This document shows positions 37,816-45,056 of a DNA stretch of 64,000 bases, piece after piece. The stretch is taken from contig JAFUEB010000001.1 in assembly GCA_017464135.1 (NCBI GenBank), positions 23,383 to 87,382 of the forward strand. Direction: 5' to 3'. Origin of the DNA: Candidatus Saccharimonadota bacterium (GTDB taxonomy: Bacteria; Patescibacteriota; Saccharimonadia; Saccharimonadales; Saccharimonadaceae). The position numbers and the translations under genes are program-made. Under the pieces are notes generated by a model, which saw only the letters and a list, made by a program, of their open reading frames with translations, was not told where the DNA came from and did no database searches. How positions within the stretch are numbered: the stretch's first letter is position 1; each line of letters begins with the position of its first letter.

Positions 37816-38832
37816 ATGGATAATAGTGGTGACAATTTAGAAGAAAAACGCATTTGGGGTATTCATACTCCAGAGATAAACGATGATTTATTCTTACAAA
37901 GGAACACAATTGCCATCGGTTGGGAAGAACTCGGTGATTTGTCTAATGTTGAAAAAAACCGCGACGCCTTCCGAGAAAAATATGTTTCAACTTACCCAGA
38001 CGCCAAAAAAGGTAATATCGCAGTTAATTCCGGAACTCTATTTAGATTCACCTGCGAAATGCAAATTGGCGATTATGTCGTCTTCCCATCCAAAAGTGAC
38101 CGCATGATTAATATTGGTATTGTTGATAGCGATTACATTTTTAACGGCGAAGTATATCATTATGTACACCAAAGAAAAGTAAAATGGCTAAAACATCTTC
38201 CAAGAACCGCCTTCTCTCAAGGTGCACTATACGAAACTGGGTCACTTCTTACTCTCTTTACAGTTAAAAACTACGCAAGTGAATTTTTGACCGCTATAGA
38301 AAAGAATATCGTAAATGATATTCCAGAAGAAGATGAAAGCGTGGCTGTGACGGCCGATGAAATTCAAGAAAACACGACAGATTATATTATCAAAGAAATC
38401 AGTAGGCAACTAAAAGGATATGATTTCGAAGATTTCGTCGCAAACGTATTAGAAGCAATGGGATACAAGACAAAGATTTCGCAACATGGCGGGGATGGAG
38501 GTAGAGATATTATTGCTTATCAAGGAGAACTACAATTGCCACCGAGAATTGTCGTTCAAGCTAAAAGCCAAGACTCAAAGATTTCTTCGTCCCTCGTTCG
38601 AAATTTAAAGGGTGCAATGTGCGAAGGAGATTACGGCTTCTTTGTTACCCTCTCAGATTATTCTAAAGATGCAAAAGAATATTTGGAACAAAATCCGATC
38701 ATTAGAGGTATTAATGGCGTCCAATTTGTGAAACTGTTTTTGGAATACTACGATAAGCTAGACGAAAAATATCGTGACATGTTCCCTCTGAAAAAGGTTT
38801 ACATCCCAATCCAAAAAGAATCTAAAGAATAA
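37816..38832 (+). CDS. Mrr-type restriction endonuclease family protein
   Basis: A 338-aa protein. The N-terminal 160 aa look like a PUA/EVE- or modified-base-reader-like module (RIWGIHTPE, MQIGDYVVFP). The C-terminal catalytic domain has YDFEDFVANVLEAMGYKTK with Glu205, GGDGGRDII with Asp231, and VVQAK with Gln248/Lys250, the E...D...QxK core of Mrr_cat enzymes. Such proteins cut modified foreign DNA (type IV restriction). No methyltransferase accompanies it. It starts a run of accessory genes that continues to about 52 kb. Confidence 0.87.
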   Translation: MDNSGDNLEEKRIWGIHTPEINDDLFLQRNTIAIGWEELGDLSNVEKNRDAFREKYVSTYPDAKKGNIAVNSGTLFRFTCEMQIGDYVVFPSKSDRMINIGIVDSDYIFNGEVYHYVHQRKVKWLKHLPRTAFSQGALYETGSLLTLFTVKNYASEFLTAIEKNIVNDIPEEDESVAVTADEIQENTTDYIIKEISRQLKGYDFEDFVANVLEAMGYKTKISQHGGDGGRDIIAYQGELQLPPRIVVQAKSQDSKISSSLVRNLKGAMCEGDYGFFVTLSDYSKDAKEYLEQNPIIRGINGVQFVKLFLEYYDKLDEKYRDMFPLKKVYIPIQKESKE

Positions 38833-38856
38833 ACCGCAAAAGAGGAGAAATCAGCC

Positions 38857-39345
38857 ATGAACAAAAACGCCAAAACAATCGTCATTTACTTTTCCGCGCA
38901 AAATCATACTAAAAATGTCGCAACGAAAATCGCTACCAATCTAAATGCCGACATTTTCGAAATCGAACCAGTCGAAGCTTACACCAAAGATGATTTGGAC
39001 TGGACCGATTCCGCCTCTCGCGTCTCACGCGAGCATAGCGACGCTTCACTCCAAAACGTCGCCCTTAAATCTGTCTCCGTACCAAACTGGGACGAATACG
39101 AAACCGTATTTATCGGCTACCCAATCTGGTGGGGCGATTCAGCCTGGCCAGTCGATTCTTTTGTAAAGCAAGTTAATTTTGGCAACAAAACCGTCGTCCC
39201 GTTTTGTACTTCCCATTCTTCTAGTCTCGGTACGAGCGACACGGATCTAAAAGCTAAAGCTATCGGTGGCAATTGGCAACCTGGCCACCGTTTCTCACAA
39301 GATGCTACCGATGCAGAAATCAAAGATTGGACTAACAGCCTATAA
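38857..39345 (+). CDS. Flavodoxin-family protein
   Basis: A 162-aa protein. The FMN phosphate loop is IVIYFSAQNHTKNVATKI (about 9-26), with a strand-loop YPIWWGDSAWPVD for the isoalloxazine ring and FCTSHSSSLG later, typical of the Flavodoxin_4-like family found in anaerobes. It acts as a small electron carrier or quinone-type reductase. AGAGGAG lies before the ATG. The membrane-anchored cyclophilin-like gene follows after 10 nt; fused flavodoxin/cyclophilin-like proteins are known, which supports a functional pair. Confidence 0.87.
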   Translation: MNKNAKTIVIYFSAQNHTKNVATKIATNLNADIFEIEPVEAYTKDDLDWTDSASRVSREHSDASLQNVALKSVSVPNWDEYETVFIGYPIWWGDSAWPVDSFVKQVNFGNKTVVPFCTSHSSSLGTSDTDLKAKAIGGNWQPGHRFSQDATDAEIKDWTNSL

Positions 39346-39355
39346 ATTATCAAAA

Positions 39356-39850
39356 ATGAACAAAGCATTAAAAATATCAATCCCAATCCTCACCGTCATA
39401 ATTATTTCGGTTGTCGTTACCACCATCATGATGAATAACAAAGAACCAAATATAGATCCAAATCTAAATCAAGAAACCACGAATGACGAGCCACGAGAAA
39501 AGGAAGCCAAAATGGATAAAATCTATCTTAATATCAACAATAGAAAATTAACAGTTAATCTCGAAAATAATTCCACTACCGCCGCCCTGATTAGTTTGTT
39601 ACCACTAAACATTTCAATGAGCGACCTAAACGGTAACGAAAAATACGCTTATCTAGATAGTCCCCTTCCCACGAACGTCTACAGCCCAAAGCATATCGAG
39701 GCTGGCGACGTAATGCTCTTTGGCGATAACTGCCTCGTAATCTTTTACAAATCATTCGATACGAATTACGACTATTCAAAGATTGGCCATATCGACAATC
39801 TCCCAGAATTAGGTGATGGAAAAATTCTGGTAAAAACCTACGCAGAATAA
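39356..39850 (+). CDS. Membrane-anchored cyclophilin-like fold protein
   Basis: A 164-aa protein beginning MNKALKISIPILTVIII, a signal anchor (about 6-25). A polar linker leads to a C-terminal cyclophilin-like beta barrel (from IYLNINNRKLTVNLENN, through SPLPTNVYSP and AGDVMLFGDNCLVIFY, to YSKIGHID). This matches small cyclophilin-like domains often encoded with flavodoxins; they lack proline isomerase residues. The longer upstream frame overlaps the flavodoxin gene and is rejected. Its stop overlaps the YjbR gene start (TAATG). Confidence 0.75.
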   Translation: MNKALKISIPILTVIIISVVVTTIMMNNKEPNIDPNLNQETTNDEPREKEAKMDKIYLNINNRKLTVNLENNSTTAALISLLPLNISMSDLNGNEKYAYLDSPLPTNVYSPKHIEAGDVMLFGDNCLVIFYKSFDTNYDYSKIGHIDNLPELGDGKILVKTYAE

Positions 39851-40227
39851 TGTATATGAAAAACACGCAAATAAAAACAGCAATTGAGTATATCAAAACC
39901 GAATACACCGCCGAGCCAGAATTCTTATGGCCAGATCGTTATCCTAGCTATGCAGTTTTTCGCCATGGCGATAATAAGAAATGGTTCGCATTAGTTGCCA
40001 CCATCTCTAGTAAAAGCCTCGGCCTAAAAGAAGACGAAATGATTGACGTCATCAATCTTAAATTCGATAAAAATCAGACTTACAATTTCGCCGAAACGAG
40101 CGACCATATCTTCCCTGCTTACCACATGAATAAAAACCACTGGATTACCATTTGGCTTGATGGAACCTTGTCAGACGAACTAATCTTTGAATTAATCAAG
40201 AAAAGCTACCTACTCACAGACAAATAA
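39850..40227 (+). CDS. MmcQ/YjbR-family protein
   Basis: A 125-aa protein. Family features are WPDRYPSYAVFRHGDNKKWFALV at the N-terminal half (given here as an end-to-end span), the central NLKFDKN, and the C-terminal HMNKNHWITIWLDGTLSDELI followed by SYLL. The family adopts a CyaY-like fold and is called DNA-binding, but its role is not established. It is the third gene of a coupled set (flavodoxin, cyclophilin-like, YjbR). Confidence 0.85.
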   Translation: MYMKNTQIKTAIEYIKTEYTAEPEFLWPDRYPSYAVFRHGDNKKWFALVATISSKSLGLKEDEMIDVINLKFDKNQTYNFAETSDHIFPAYHMNKNHWITIWLDGTLSDELIFELIKKSYLLTDK

Positions 40228-40267
40228 AAACACCGCCTCTCGGCGGGTTCAATAATTCTTTCATTTG

Positions 40268-40361
40268 GTGAGGGGCGAGAAGGCGTTGTTACTCGGCTTT
40301 GCATGGTTGTGGACTGGTAGGCAAAGAGATAAGGATGTCGCTTCGCTCCATTCGAACTTTT
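40268..40361 (+). repeat. Repeat copy A, left boundary of Fic-retron cassette
   Basis: Contains GAGGGGCGA (40270-40278), a 22-nt core (40294-40315) identical to 43952-43973, then AGGCAAAGAGAT (40319-40330) and ATTCGAACTTTT (40350-40361), both of which recur at 44073-44094. It corresponds to the 3' part of the degenerate small gene of copy B; no start codon remains here. Confidence 0.75.
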
Positions 40362-40363
40362 GT

Positions 40364-40420
40364 AACTTTACGTTTAAAATTATCCATAACCTTGATTTTT
40401 AACGTAAAGTTTGATATAAT
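40364..40420 (+). promoter_or_regulatory. fic promoter with inverted-repeat operator
   Basis: Left arm 40364-40379 (AACTTTACGTTTAAAA) and right arm 40396-40411 (TTTTTAACGTAAAGTT) are inverted repeats with one mismatch. The promoter is TTGATT (40392-40397), 17-nt spacer, TATAAT (40415-40420), with the right arm inside the spacer, so a repressor there would block polymerase. The ATG follows six nt after the -10 box. Confidence 0.7.
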
Positions 40421-40426
40421 AAAGAT

Positions 40427-41317
40427 ATGATAAATCAAGTTACGAGAGATAGAATTAATAGCTTATCTGAGGAATATCGTAAGCTAGCCGCCAAGTATAA
40501 AGAAGCTATTAGAGAGCTCACTATTTCTGAGCTTCCGGAAATGGTTTATAACTCAAACGCCATTGAGAATTCTACTCTTACACTTGAAGACACCGAAGAT
40601 ATTTTGATTCGCAACCAAATCCGCACCGATCACGAAATTCGCGAGATTTATGAAGCAAAGAATCTTGCCAGCGCCATCGAATACCTAATGGACAATCCAG
40701 AAAAAGAGATTTCCGTAGAGTTAATCTTGAAATTACACAAAACCCTACTTACAAATATTCGTAACGAGATCGCTGGTCGTTTTCGTTCCGGTAAAGAGTG
40801 GGTACGTGTCGGTACGCATATTGGCGCCAATCCAGAATTCGTAAACGGTTTTATGCATGATTTGGTTAGAGATTACAACTCTGATAACGGCGAATATTTC
40901 TTGGAAAAAATTGCCTACTTCCACGCAGAATTTGAAAACATTCACCCATTCGGTGATGGTAATGGCCGCATTGGACGTTTGCTTACAAATGAGCAATTAG
41001 ACATGCTTGGTCTACCGCCAATCATTATCCCGAACAAATCGAAATTTGATGAATATTACCCTGCTCTTGACGAATATACAAAAACCAACAAAGCAGATAA
41101 ACTCACTGAGCTATTTGCGAGCCTTTTGATTGAAGCGCTGTATCGTCGCATTGCTAAACTAACAGCTAAAAAGATTATCCCAGTCGCCGATTGGGCTAAG
41201 AATAATGGCGTTAATCTCCAATCTGCCACCAATAAGGCTATTCGCGGAACCATACCAGCATTTAGAGTTAGGGGGCATTGGGTGATCGATAATGATTTTG
41301 CATTTTGCAAAGAGTAA
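40427..41317 (+). CDS. Fic-domain protein (predicted AMP transferase)
   Basis: A 296-aa protein. The catalytic motif HPFGDGNGRIGR (173-184) is intact. An inhibitory-helix motif SNAIEN (43-48), fitting (S/T)xxxE(G/N), lies N-terminal to the core, so it is a self-inhibited class II-type Fic. The C-terminus (about 235-296) looks like a winged helix with a helix-turn-helix (GVNLQSATNKAIRGTIPAF), common in this subgroup. Fic enzymes attach AMP or other nucleotides to target hydroxyls; the target is unknown. Leaderless start (TATAAT, six nt). It opens the repeat-bounded cassette and is followed after 4 nt by a membrane protein gene. Confidence 0.92.
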   Translation: MINQVTRDRINSLSEEYRKLAAKYKEAIRELTISELPEMVYNSNAIENSTLTLEDTEDILIRNQIRTDHEIREIYEAKNLASAIEYLMDNPEKEISVELILKLHKTLLTNIRNEIAGRFRSGKEWVRVGTHIGANPEFVNGFMHDLVRDYNSDNGEYFLEKIAYFHAEFENIHPFGDGNGRIGRLLTNEQLDMLGLPPIIIPNKSKFDEYYPALDEYTKTNKADKLTELFASLLIEALYRRIAKLTAKKIIPVADWAKNNGVNLQSATNKAIRGTIPAFRVRGHWVIDNDFAFCKE

Positions 41318-41321
41318 AAAG

Positions 41322-41996
41322 ATGGAAATTGCACAAATAATACTTAGCATAATTACCGCCATTACTGCAATTGTCGCGATTTTCATGACGAGAGCTGAAA
41401 TAAAAGCCCAAAACAATCAATGTCTTTTCGAAAAAAGATTAGCTAACTATATTGCATGCCGCAAACTACTAAATTTAACGTCTGAAAACTTAGAGTTACT
41501 TAAATTCGAAAACCCTAAAGATGAGCCCTTAGAAGTTACGACAGCTTTTTCTATGATTACCAATTGTGGCTTCCTCGAAAAAGGCGCACAAATTATTTAC
41601 AATACAAACGATTATGAAATTAAAAAAATATTCCTAAAAAATATAGAAAGTATAGAAACCATGGCAGAAAAGAGTAAATTGCTCTTCTCTGACGAAACGG
41701 GCGAGAAAATGAAGGCTTATCTAATCAGTTTTAAAGACGCCCTGATGGCTATGTATAAATATGAAGTTATATTACAGTTAATGTTAAAAAATAACAAAAG
41801 TACAGCGTTTCGTAAATCATTTGATGAACTTGCCCAGAATTACAATGAGCACAAGGTACGAGGTGAAGTAATCAAGTCGACAAACAGCCTTCTTGAGCAG
41901 TGTCATATGGTAACAAATGATAAAATCCTAGAAAAAATGTATAACGAAACGAAAATTTGTAAAAGCACCATTCCACACAAAACAGAGGCCAATTGA
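41322..41996 (+). CDS. Membrane-anchored helical protein, Fic partner candidate
   Basis: A 224-aa protein starting MEIAQIILSIITAITAIVAIF: one N-terminal helix (4-23) with the rest cytoplasmic and almost entirely alpha-helical (KLLNLTSENLELLKFE, MKAYLISFKDALMAMYKYE). No family recognised. The longer frame starting inside fic is rejected because a start at 41322 fits the 4-nt spacing. Single-helix anchors plus helical bodies occur in abortive-infection effectors, but here that is only an analogy. Confidence 0.65.
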   Translation: MEIAQIILSIITAITAIVAIFMTRAEIKAQNNQCLFEKRLANYIACRKLLNLTSENLELLKFENPKDEPLEVTTAFSMITNCGFLEKGAQIIYNTNDYEIKKIFLKNIESIETMAEKSKLLFSDETGEKMKAYLISFKDALMAMYKYEVILQLMLKNNKSTAFRKSFDELAQNYNEHKVRGEVIKSTNSLLEQCHMVTNDKILEKMYNETKICKSTIPHKTEAN

Positions 41997-42009
41997 TATT
42001 ATAAGCCTC

Positions 42010-42037
42010 TTGATTTCTTATACGTTTTGTATATAAT
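42010..42037 (+). promoter_or_regulatory. Promoter of the retron-like RNA
   Basis: TTGATT (42010-42015), 16-nt spacer, TATAAT (42032-42037). It lies 14 nt after the stop of the preceding gene and about 310 nt before the next start codon, so it should drive the structured RNA. Confidence 0.7.
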
Positions 42038-42043
42038 GAAAGT

Positions 42044-42297
42044 AGGGGGAGAAGTTTAAAATCGATTCAAGTTAGCATACCAGATGTAAATCTAGGCAAG
42101 GTAAAATTGCCTGAACCGTTAGCACGGTTCCTTCGTCGGTTACTGCATCTCTCATCCGTATTCTGTGTATTGAGGCATGTAGAAAAAAGACGGTTTTCCG
42201 CACTGAAGCTACCATAATTTTAGTTAGTTTTTCTGCGGTTATTACAGGGTGACCTTATTTTATGTTATGGTAGCGACAGTATAGGAAGCCGTTTTTT
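42044..42297 (+). ncRNA. Long structured RNA upstream of reverse transcriptase (retron msr-msd candidate)
   Basis: The predicted transcript of about 254 nt contains three structures. Stem 1 is AGGCAA / TTGCCT (42094-42099 / 42107-42112). Stem 2 is GAACCGT-TAGC-ACGGTTC (42113-42130). The third is a long bipartite hairpin: outer arms 42183-42199 and 42284-42297 (A6...CGG.TTTCC with GGAAGCCG-T6) and a perfect 10-bp middle stem GCTACCATAA / TTATGGTAGC (42208-42217 / 42265-42274), with a 47-nt apical region. The 3' arm ends in T6 and could act as terminator. Two short hairpins followed by one long hairpin is the layout of retron msr-msd RNAs. The surrounding 300 nt have no convincing ORF. Confidence 0.6.
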
Positions 42298-42345
42298 ATT
42301 TAGGTCGACAATTATTATCAACTTTTATAAGGAAAGGATACGCCT

Positions 42346-42531
42346 ATGATGAGACTTTCATTTTTCTCAACTGTTATTGGATCGTGTCACCCTTATCACA
42401 AGTTGGTAGGAGGTTTTAATGCTGGAAAAGGCATTAAGATTCGTGAAGAAAGTGCTTTTAATTATCAAATTGATTGCAGAAATTCTCGCGATCTTAAAGA
42501 GCTTATTCTAGCTCCGACTACCAACTTGTAA
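42346..42531 (+). CDS. Small ORF (61 aa) of the retron-like module
   Basis: Starts MMRLSFFSTVIGSCHPYHKL with AAGGAAAGG 9 nt upstream. A hydrophobic start is followed by a polar, mixed-charge tail. No family recognised. The coding region contains a perfect 12-bp inverted repeat (ACAAGTTGGTAG at 42398-42409, complement at 42518-42529) enclosing two small hairpins, so this stretch may function as structured RNA instead of, or as well as, being translated. It precedes the HTH gene by 11 nt. Confidence 0.45.
   Translation: MMRLSFFSTVIGSCHPYHKLVGGFNAGKGIKIREESAFNYQIDCRNSRDLKELILAPTTNL
42398..42529 (+). repeat. 12-bp inverted repeat enclosing a 108-nt structured loop
   Basis: ACAAGTTGGTAG (42398-42409) pairs perfectly with CTACCAACTTGT (42518-42529). 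Inside are TTAATGC / GCATTAA (loop TGGAAAAG) and GAGCT / AGCTC (loop TATTCT). This is comparable to the a1/a2 repeats that close retron RNAs, though it overlaps the 61-aa ORF. Confidence 0.6.
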
Positions 42532-42542
42532 CCGAGATTATT

Positions 42543-42854
42543 ATGTTTGATTTTCCAGAATTATTAAAAAACATCAGAAAAGAAACTGGGCTCACGCAGT
42601 CAGGACTTGCATCTAAACTTGGAGTCTCAGCCATTTTGATCGCCATGATTGAATCCGGCCAAAAAGAACCATCAAAAAAGTTTGTCGAAGCATTAGCCAC
42701 AAAGATGGAAGTGTCTCCCAGAGCCATAATTCCTTTTGTATATTCAACCAACAAATATTCAGACGATTCAGCTTTTGAAAAGCATCTCTCGCAATTTGGG
42801 ATGAATCTACAAAAACAACTAATCTCTAAGAAAGCCAAGAATATTCTCAAATGA
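42543..42854 (+). CDS. XRE/Cro-like helix-turn-helix protein of the retron-like module
   Basis: A 103-aa protein. The HTH_3 domain (about 5-60) contains IRKETGLTQSGLASKLGVSA followed by AMIESGQKEPSKKFVEALA, a standard Xre helix pair. A helical C-terminal extension follows (HLSQFGMNLQKQLISKKAKN). The gene overlaps the reverse transcriptase start by four nt (ATGA), so they are co-translated. It is either the repressor of the module or, as in retron types that carry an HTH accessory protein, the effector. Confidence 0.87.
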   Translation: MFDFPELLKNIRKETGLTQSGLASKLGVSAILIAMIESGQKEPSKKFVEALATKMEVSPRAIIPFVYSTNKYSDDSAFEKHLSQFGMNLQKQLISKKAKNILK

Positions 42855-43846
42855 TTAATCAAGGTTACCCCAAGTTAAATCTTTATACTAGAAAACAGTT
42901 AGCTAATGCAATCCGCGATAAAGATTTGTCGTTTGACGCCGCAATGAAATTGATTGACGATTGTCTCATAAATAAAGATAAATACTGGTCAGATAACCCA
43001 AAAGAATCGAAACAGGATGACGATAAATGGGTACGCAACGCTTCCGGAACGCCACTAGGAAAGTTACAAAAAAGAATTAACCAGAAAGTTCTAGCGCCAC
43101 ATGATAGCGAACTCCCAATTTTCATCTATGGTGGTGTTGGCAAAAAAGGAATCAAGAACGCCGCGATTGCGCTTCAGGGTAAAAATAATAAACGTACTCT
43201 ACTAAAAGTAGATATGCGTCGCTTCTTCGAGCATATTACATATGAAGATATCGTAAGAACACTAGTTTGTCATTGTAATTGCGGAAAAGATGTCGCACAA
43301 ATAATAGCCGAGATAGCATGCGTCCGCATGGGCAAAAAGTCATTAGATAATACTAACGAAAAAGTCTTAGCAAGAGGCTTCTCTACGTCGAGCCGACTCG
43401 CTGTTTGGTGTAATTTGATTTTATTTAGAAAGCTCTTCTACTGCATATCAAAAAGACTCAAAGGGCATGATCCAAGAATCGCCGTTTATATGGATGATAT
43501 TGGCATCACCGCAAGTAGAGTCGATCCGGCTATGTTATCTTCACTATATAAAGATATCGTCAACCTTATTGAAAATACGTCAAAATTAGAGGTAAATAAA
43601 AACAAAACAAGAATAATTGATTATCTTCAACGTGAATACGACATCATCGATGGACATTTATTAGAAGACAAAACTGCTCAATTTGAATTTTTAGGAATAG
43701 GAATAGGTAGAAGTCGTTTATATCCAGGAGTTAAAACTCGCAGTAAAATGGCAAAACTAATAAAAAAGCCAAATTCTTCCGACGAGGAGAGACGAACGTT
43801 AAAAGGACAGAAACAATACGTTAAATATATAACAAGCAAGAACTAA
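42851..43846 (+). CDS. Reverse transcriptase (retron/defence-type)
   Basis: A 331-aa reverse transcriptase. Motif A is LLKVDMRRFFEHI (Asp121), motif B is ARGFSTSSRLA (174-184), motif C is AVYMDDIGIT with the catalytic YMDD (213-216), and motif D/E is KLEVNKNKTRI (245-255). FEFLGIGIGRSRLYPG begins the thumb. The region before motif A (GGVGKKGIKNAAIAL) resembles the retron NAxxH segment but lacks its His, and I see no VTG motif, so it is a divergent member. No maturase, endonuclease or integrase domain is fused, which excludes a group II intron. It is the third gene of a coupled module within a repeat-bounded cassette. Confidence 0.9.
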   Translation: MINQGYPKLNLYTRKQLANAIRDKDLSFDAAMKLIDDCLINKDKYWSDNPKESKQDDDKWVRNASGTPLGKLQKRINQKVLAPHDSELPIFIYGGVGKKGIKNAAIALQGKNNKRTLLKVDMRRFFEHITYEDIVRTLVCHCNCGKDVAQIIAEIACVRMGKKSLDNTNEKVLARGFSTSSRLAVWCNLILFRKLFYCISKRLKGHDPRIAVYMDDIGITASRVDPAMLSSLYKDIVNLIENTSKLEVNKNKTRIIDYLQREYDIIDGHLLEDKTAQFEFLGIGIGRSRLYPGVKTRSKMAKLIKKPNSSDEERRTLKGQKQYVKYITSKN

Positions 43847-44094
43847 ATACCGTCTAATGACGCACTCCTCTAACCGAAAAGAGGTAACATGGCAAAACGC
43901 CACCCATTCAAGAAAGCAAAACCCAGCGAGGGGCGACCAGACGTTGTTGCCCGGCTTTGCATGGTTGTGGACTAGTGTATTAACCATCCCGAATACACAG
44001 CTAAGATCAAGGTTATACCTAAAAAGGATTGCCCGGTGCTGATGCCGTGCGAGTTCTGAGGTATACTTTTGCAGGCAAAGAGATTCGAACTTTT
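43847..44094 (+). repeat. Repeat copy B, right boundary of Fic-retron cassette
   Basis: Contains a hairpin CCTCT / AGAGG (43867-43871 / 43880-43884) that covers the ribosome site of the truncated small ORF, GAGGGGCGA (43928-43936), the 22-nt core 43952-43973 shared with copy A, about 100 nt of unique sequence, and AGGCAAAGAGATTCGAAC plus TTTT at 44073-44094, which in copy A is split by 19 nt. The remaining 160 nt up to the next gene hold only promoter-like TATAAT boxes (44191-44196 and 44229-44234). Confidence 0.75.
43889..43975 (+). pseudogene. Truncated copy of the MAKRRPFKKAK small gene
   Basis: ATG at 43889 opens MAKRHPFKKAKPSEG and stops after 28 aa. The first 11 residues match the intact 66-aa protein at 46028 with one change, and the first 36 bases differ at three positions; beyond that the frame departs into the repeat sequence. 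A ribosome-site hairpin precedes it, as in the intact copy. Likely a decayed relic left at the cassette boundary. Confidence 0.6.
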
Positions 44095-44255
44095 AAGAAT
44101 ATATGGCTTAATTGGAACCGTAGAGGTCTGAAACAATGACAATTGAGAGAATAAAAGAAATACAATGTCAATGATAATAGCCACATATGCTATAATTGTT
44201 ACATAAACATTTTTATAAAAATAAAAAATATAATAAAATATAGAAAAGGAACACT

Positions 44256-44528
44256 ATGCCAGATATTAACGAACAAAAACAAATCGTAAGCACTGCGGTT
44301 GAGTATTTTCTTGAAATGATGAAAACCACCGAAACACCAATCGAAGATGCTCGGCTCGAAGAAATTGAGAAGTCACAAAATTCAAATGAATGGTATATAA
44401 CCGTAAGTTATGTAGAAAAAGTACAAGGCGGCACGTTTGCTGCATTGTATGGTAATAAAGAACGCATATATAAAATAATCACGGTAGACGGAAGCACAAA
44501 ATCCGCACTGTCTATGAAGAATAAATAA
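44256..44528 (+). CDS. Small acidic protein upstream of PIN domain
   Basis: A 90-aa protein (MPDINEQKQIVSTAVEYFLE...). An N-terminal helix is followed by a beta-rich segment EWYITVSYVEKVQGGTFAALYG. AAAAGGA lies before the ATG. The stop overlaps the PIN-domain gene start (TAATG). Its place suggests an antitoxin or partner, but it does not resemble Phd, VapB or other antitoxin families I know, and the beta-rich half looks more like a small binding domain. Confidence 0.7.
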   Translation: MPDINEQKQIVSTAVEYFLEMMKTTETPIEDARLEEIEKSQNSNEWYITVSYVEKVQGGTFAALYGNKERIYKIITVDGSTKSALSMKNK

Positions 44529-45052
44529 TGGTAGATCCTTTTCTAAAAGCATGCCATGAGTATGGGCTAGTGATCGATGCTAATATGCTTAACGTTTTTA
44601 TTGTAGGCATGAAAAACAAAGATTATATACCTAATAATCCTAGTACAAAGAACTATTGTGCCGAAGACTTTGACAATATGTATAAACTTTTTGACTACTG
44701 TAAACAAGTTATTTTGTCACCATATATCCTCCCGGAAGTATCTAATACGCTACCTCTTGACCATAAAGCTAAGAATAATAATGACGATCAGCATTCTCTC
44801 TTTCTGGAAGAGGCGCTGATATTTCTTAAAATGGAAAAAGTTAAGGAAGAACATGAGCCATACAGAGAAATCATAGATAAAAAAATCTTTTATAAATTTG
44901 GCATAACAGACACGGCTATAATCGACTTAGCGAAAAAGGGATATGCTATATTAAGCAATGACGGCCCACTTGTAGGCTTCTTGGTAAACAACAATTATCA
45001 AGCTAAAAGGCCTAGCGGTTTGCGGGCTCAGCGTCTACTTGCATCCGTATGA
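44528..45052 (+). CDS. PIN-like domain ribonuclease
   Basis: A 174-aa protein. Acidic residues typical of PIN nucleases appear in order: VIDANML (Asp17), PYILPEVSN (Glu70), ITDTAIIDLA (Asp128) and ILSNDGPLV (Asp145). It is longer than VapC toxins (about 130 aa), resembling larger PIN proteins found in defence islands. The expected activity is Mg-dependent RNA cleavage. It is coupled to the 90-aa gene and converges on the HEPN-like gene with a 4-nt gap. Confidence 0.8.
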   Translation: MVDPFLKACHEYGLVIDANMLNVFIVGMKNKDYIPNNPSTKNYCAEDFDNMYKLFDYCKQVILSPYILPEVSNTLPLDHKAKNNNDDQHSLFLEEALIFLKMEKVKEEHEPYREIIDKKIFYKFGITDTAIIDLAKKGYAILSNDGPLVGFLVNNNYQAKRPSGLRAQRLLASV

Positions 45053-45056
45053 TTTA

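Noticed and set aside
40268..40361. tmRNA, RNase P or SRP RNA in the repeat copies
   Set aside because: TTCGAAC resembles a T-loop, but no acceptor stem, tag ORF or conserved RNase P/SRP core is present.
42044..43846. Diversity-generating retroelement
   Set aside because: No near-identical template/variable repeat pair with adenine-specific differences and no variable lectin-type gene was seen.
42851..43846. Group II intron
   Set aside because: No maturase or endonuclease domain follows the RT and no intron domain V hairpin was recognised.
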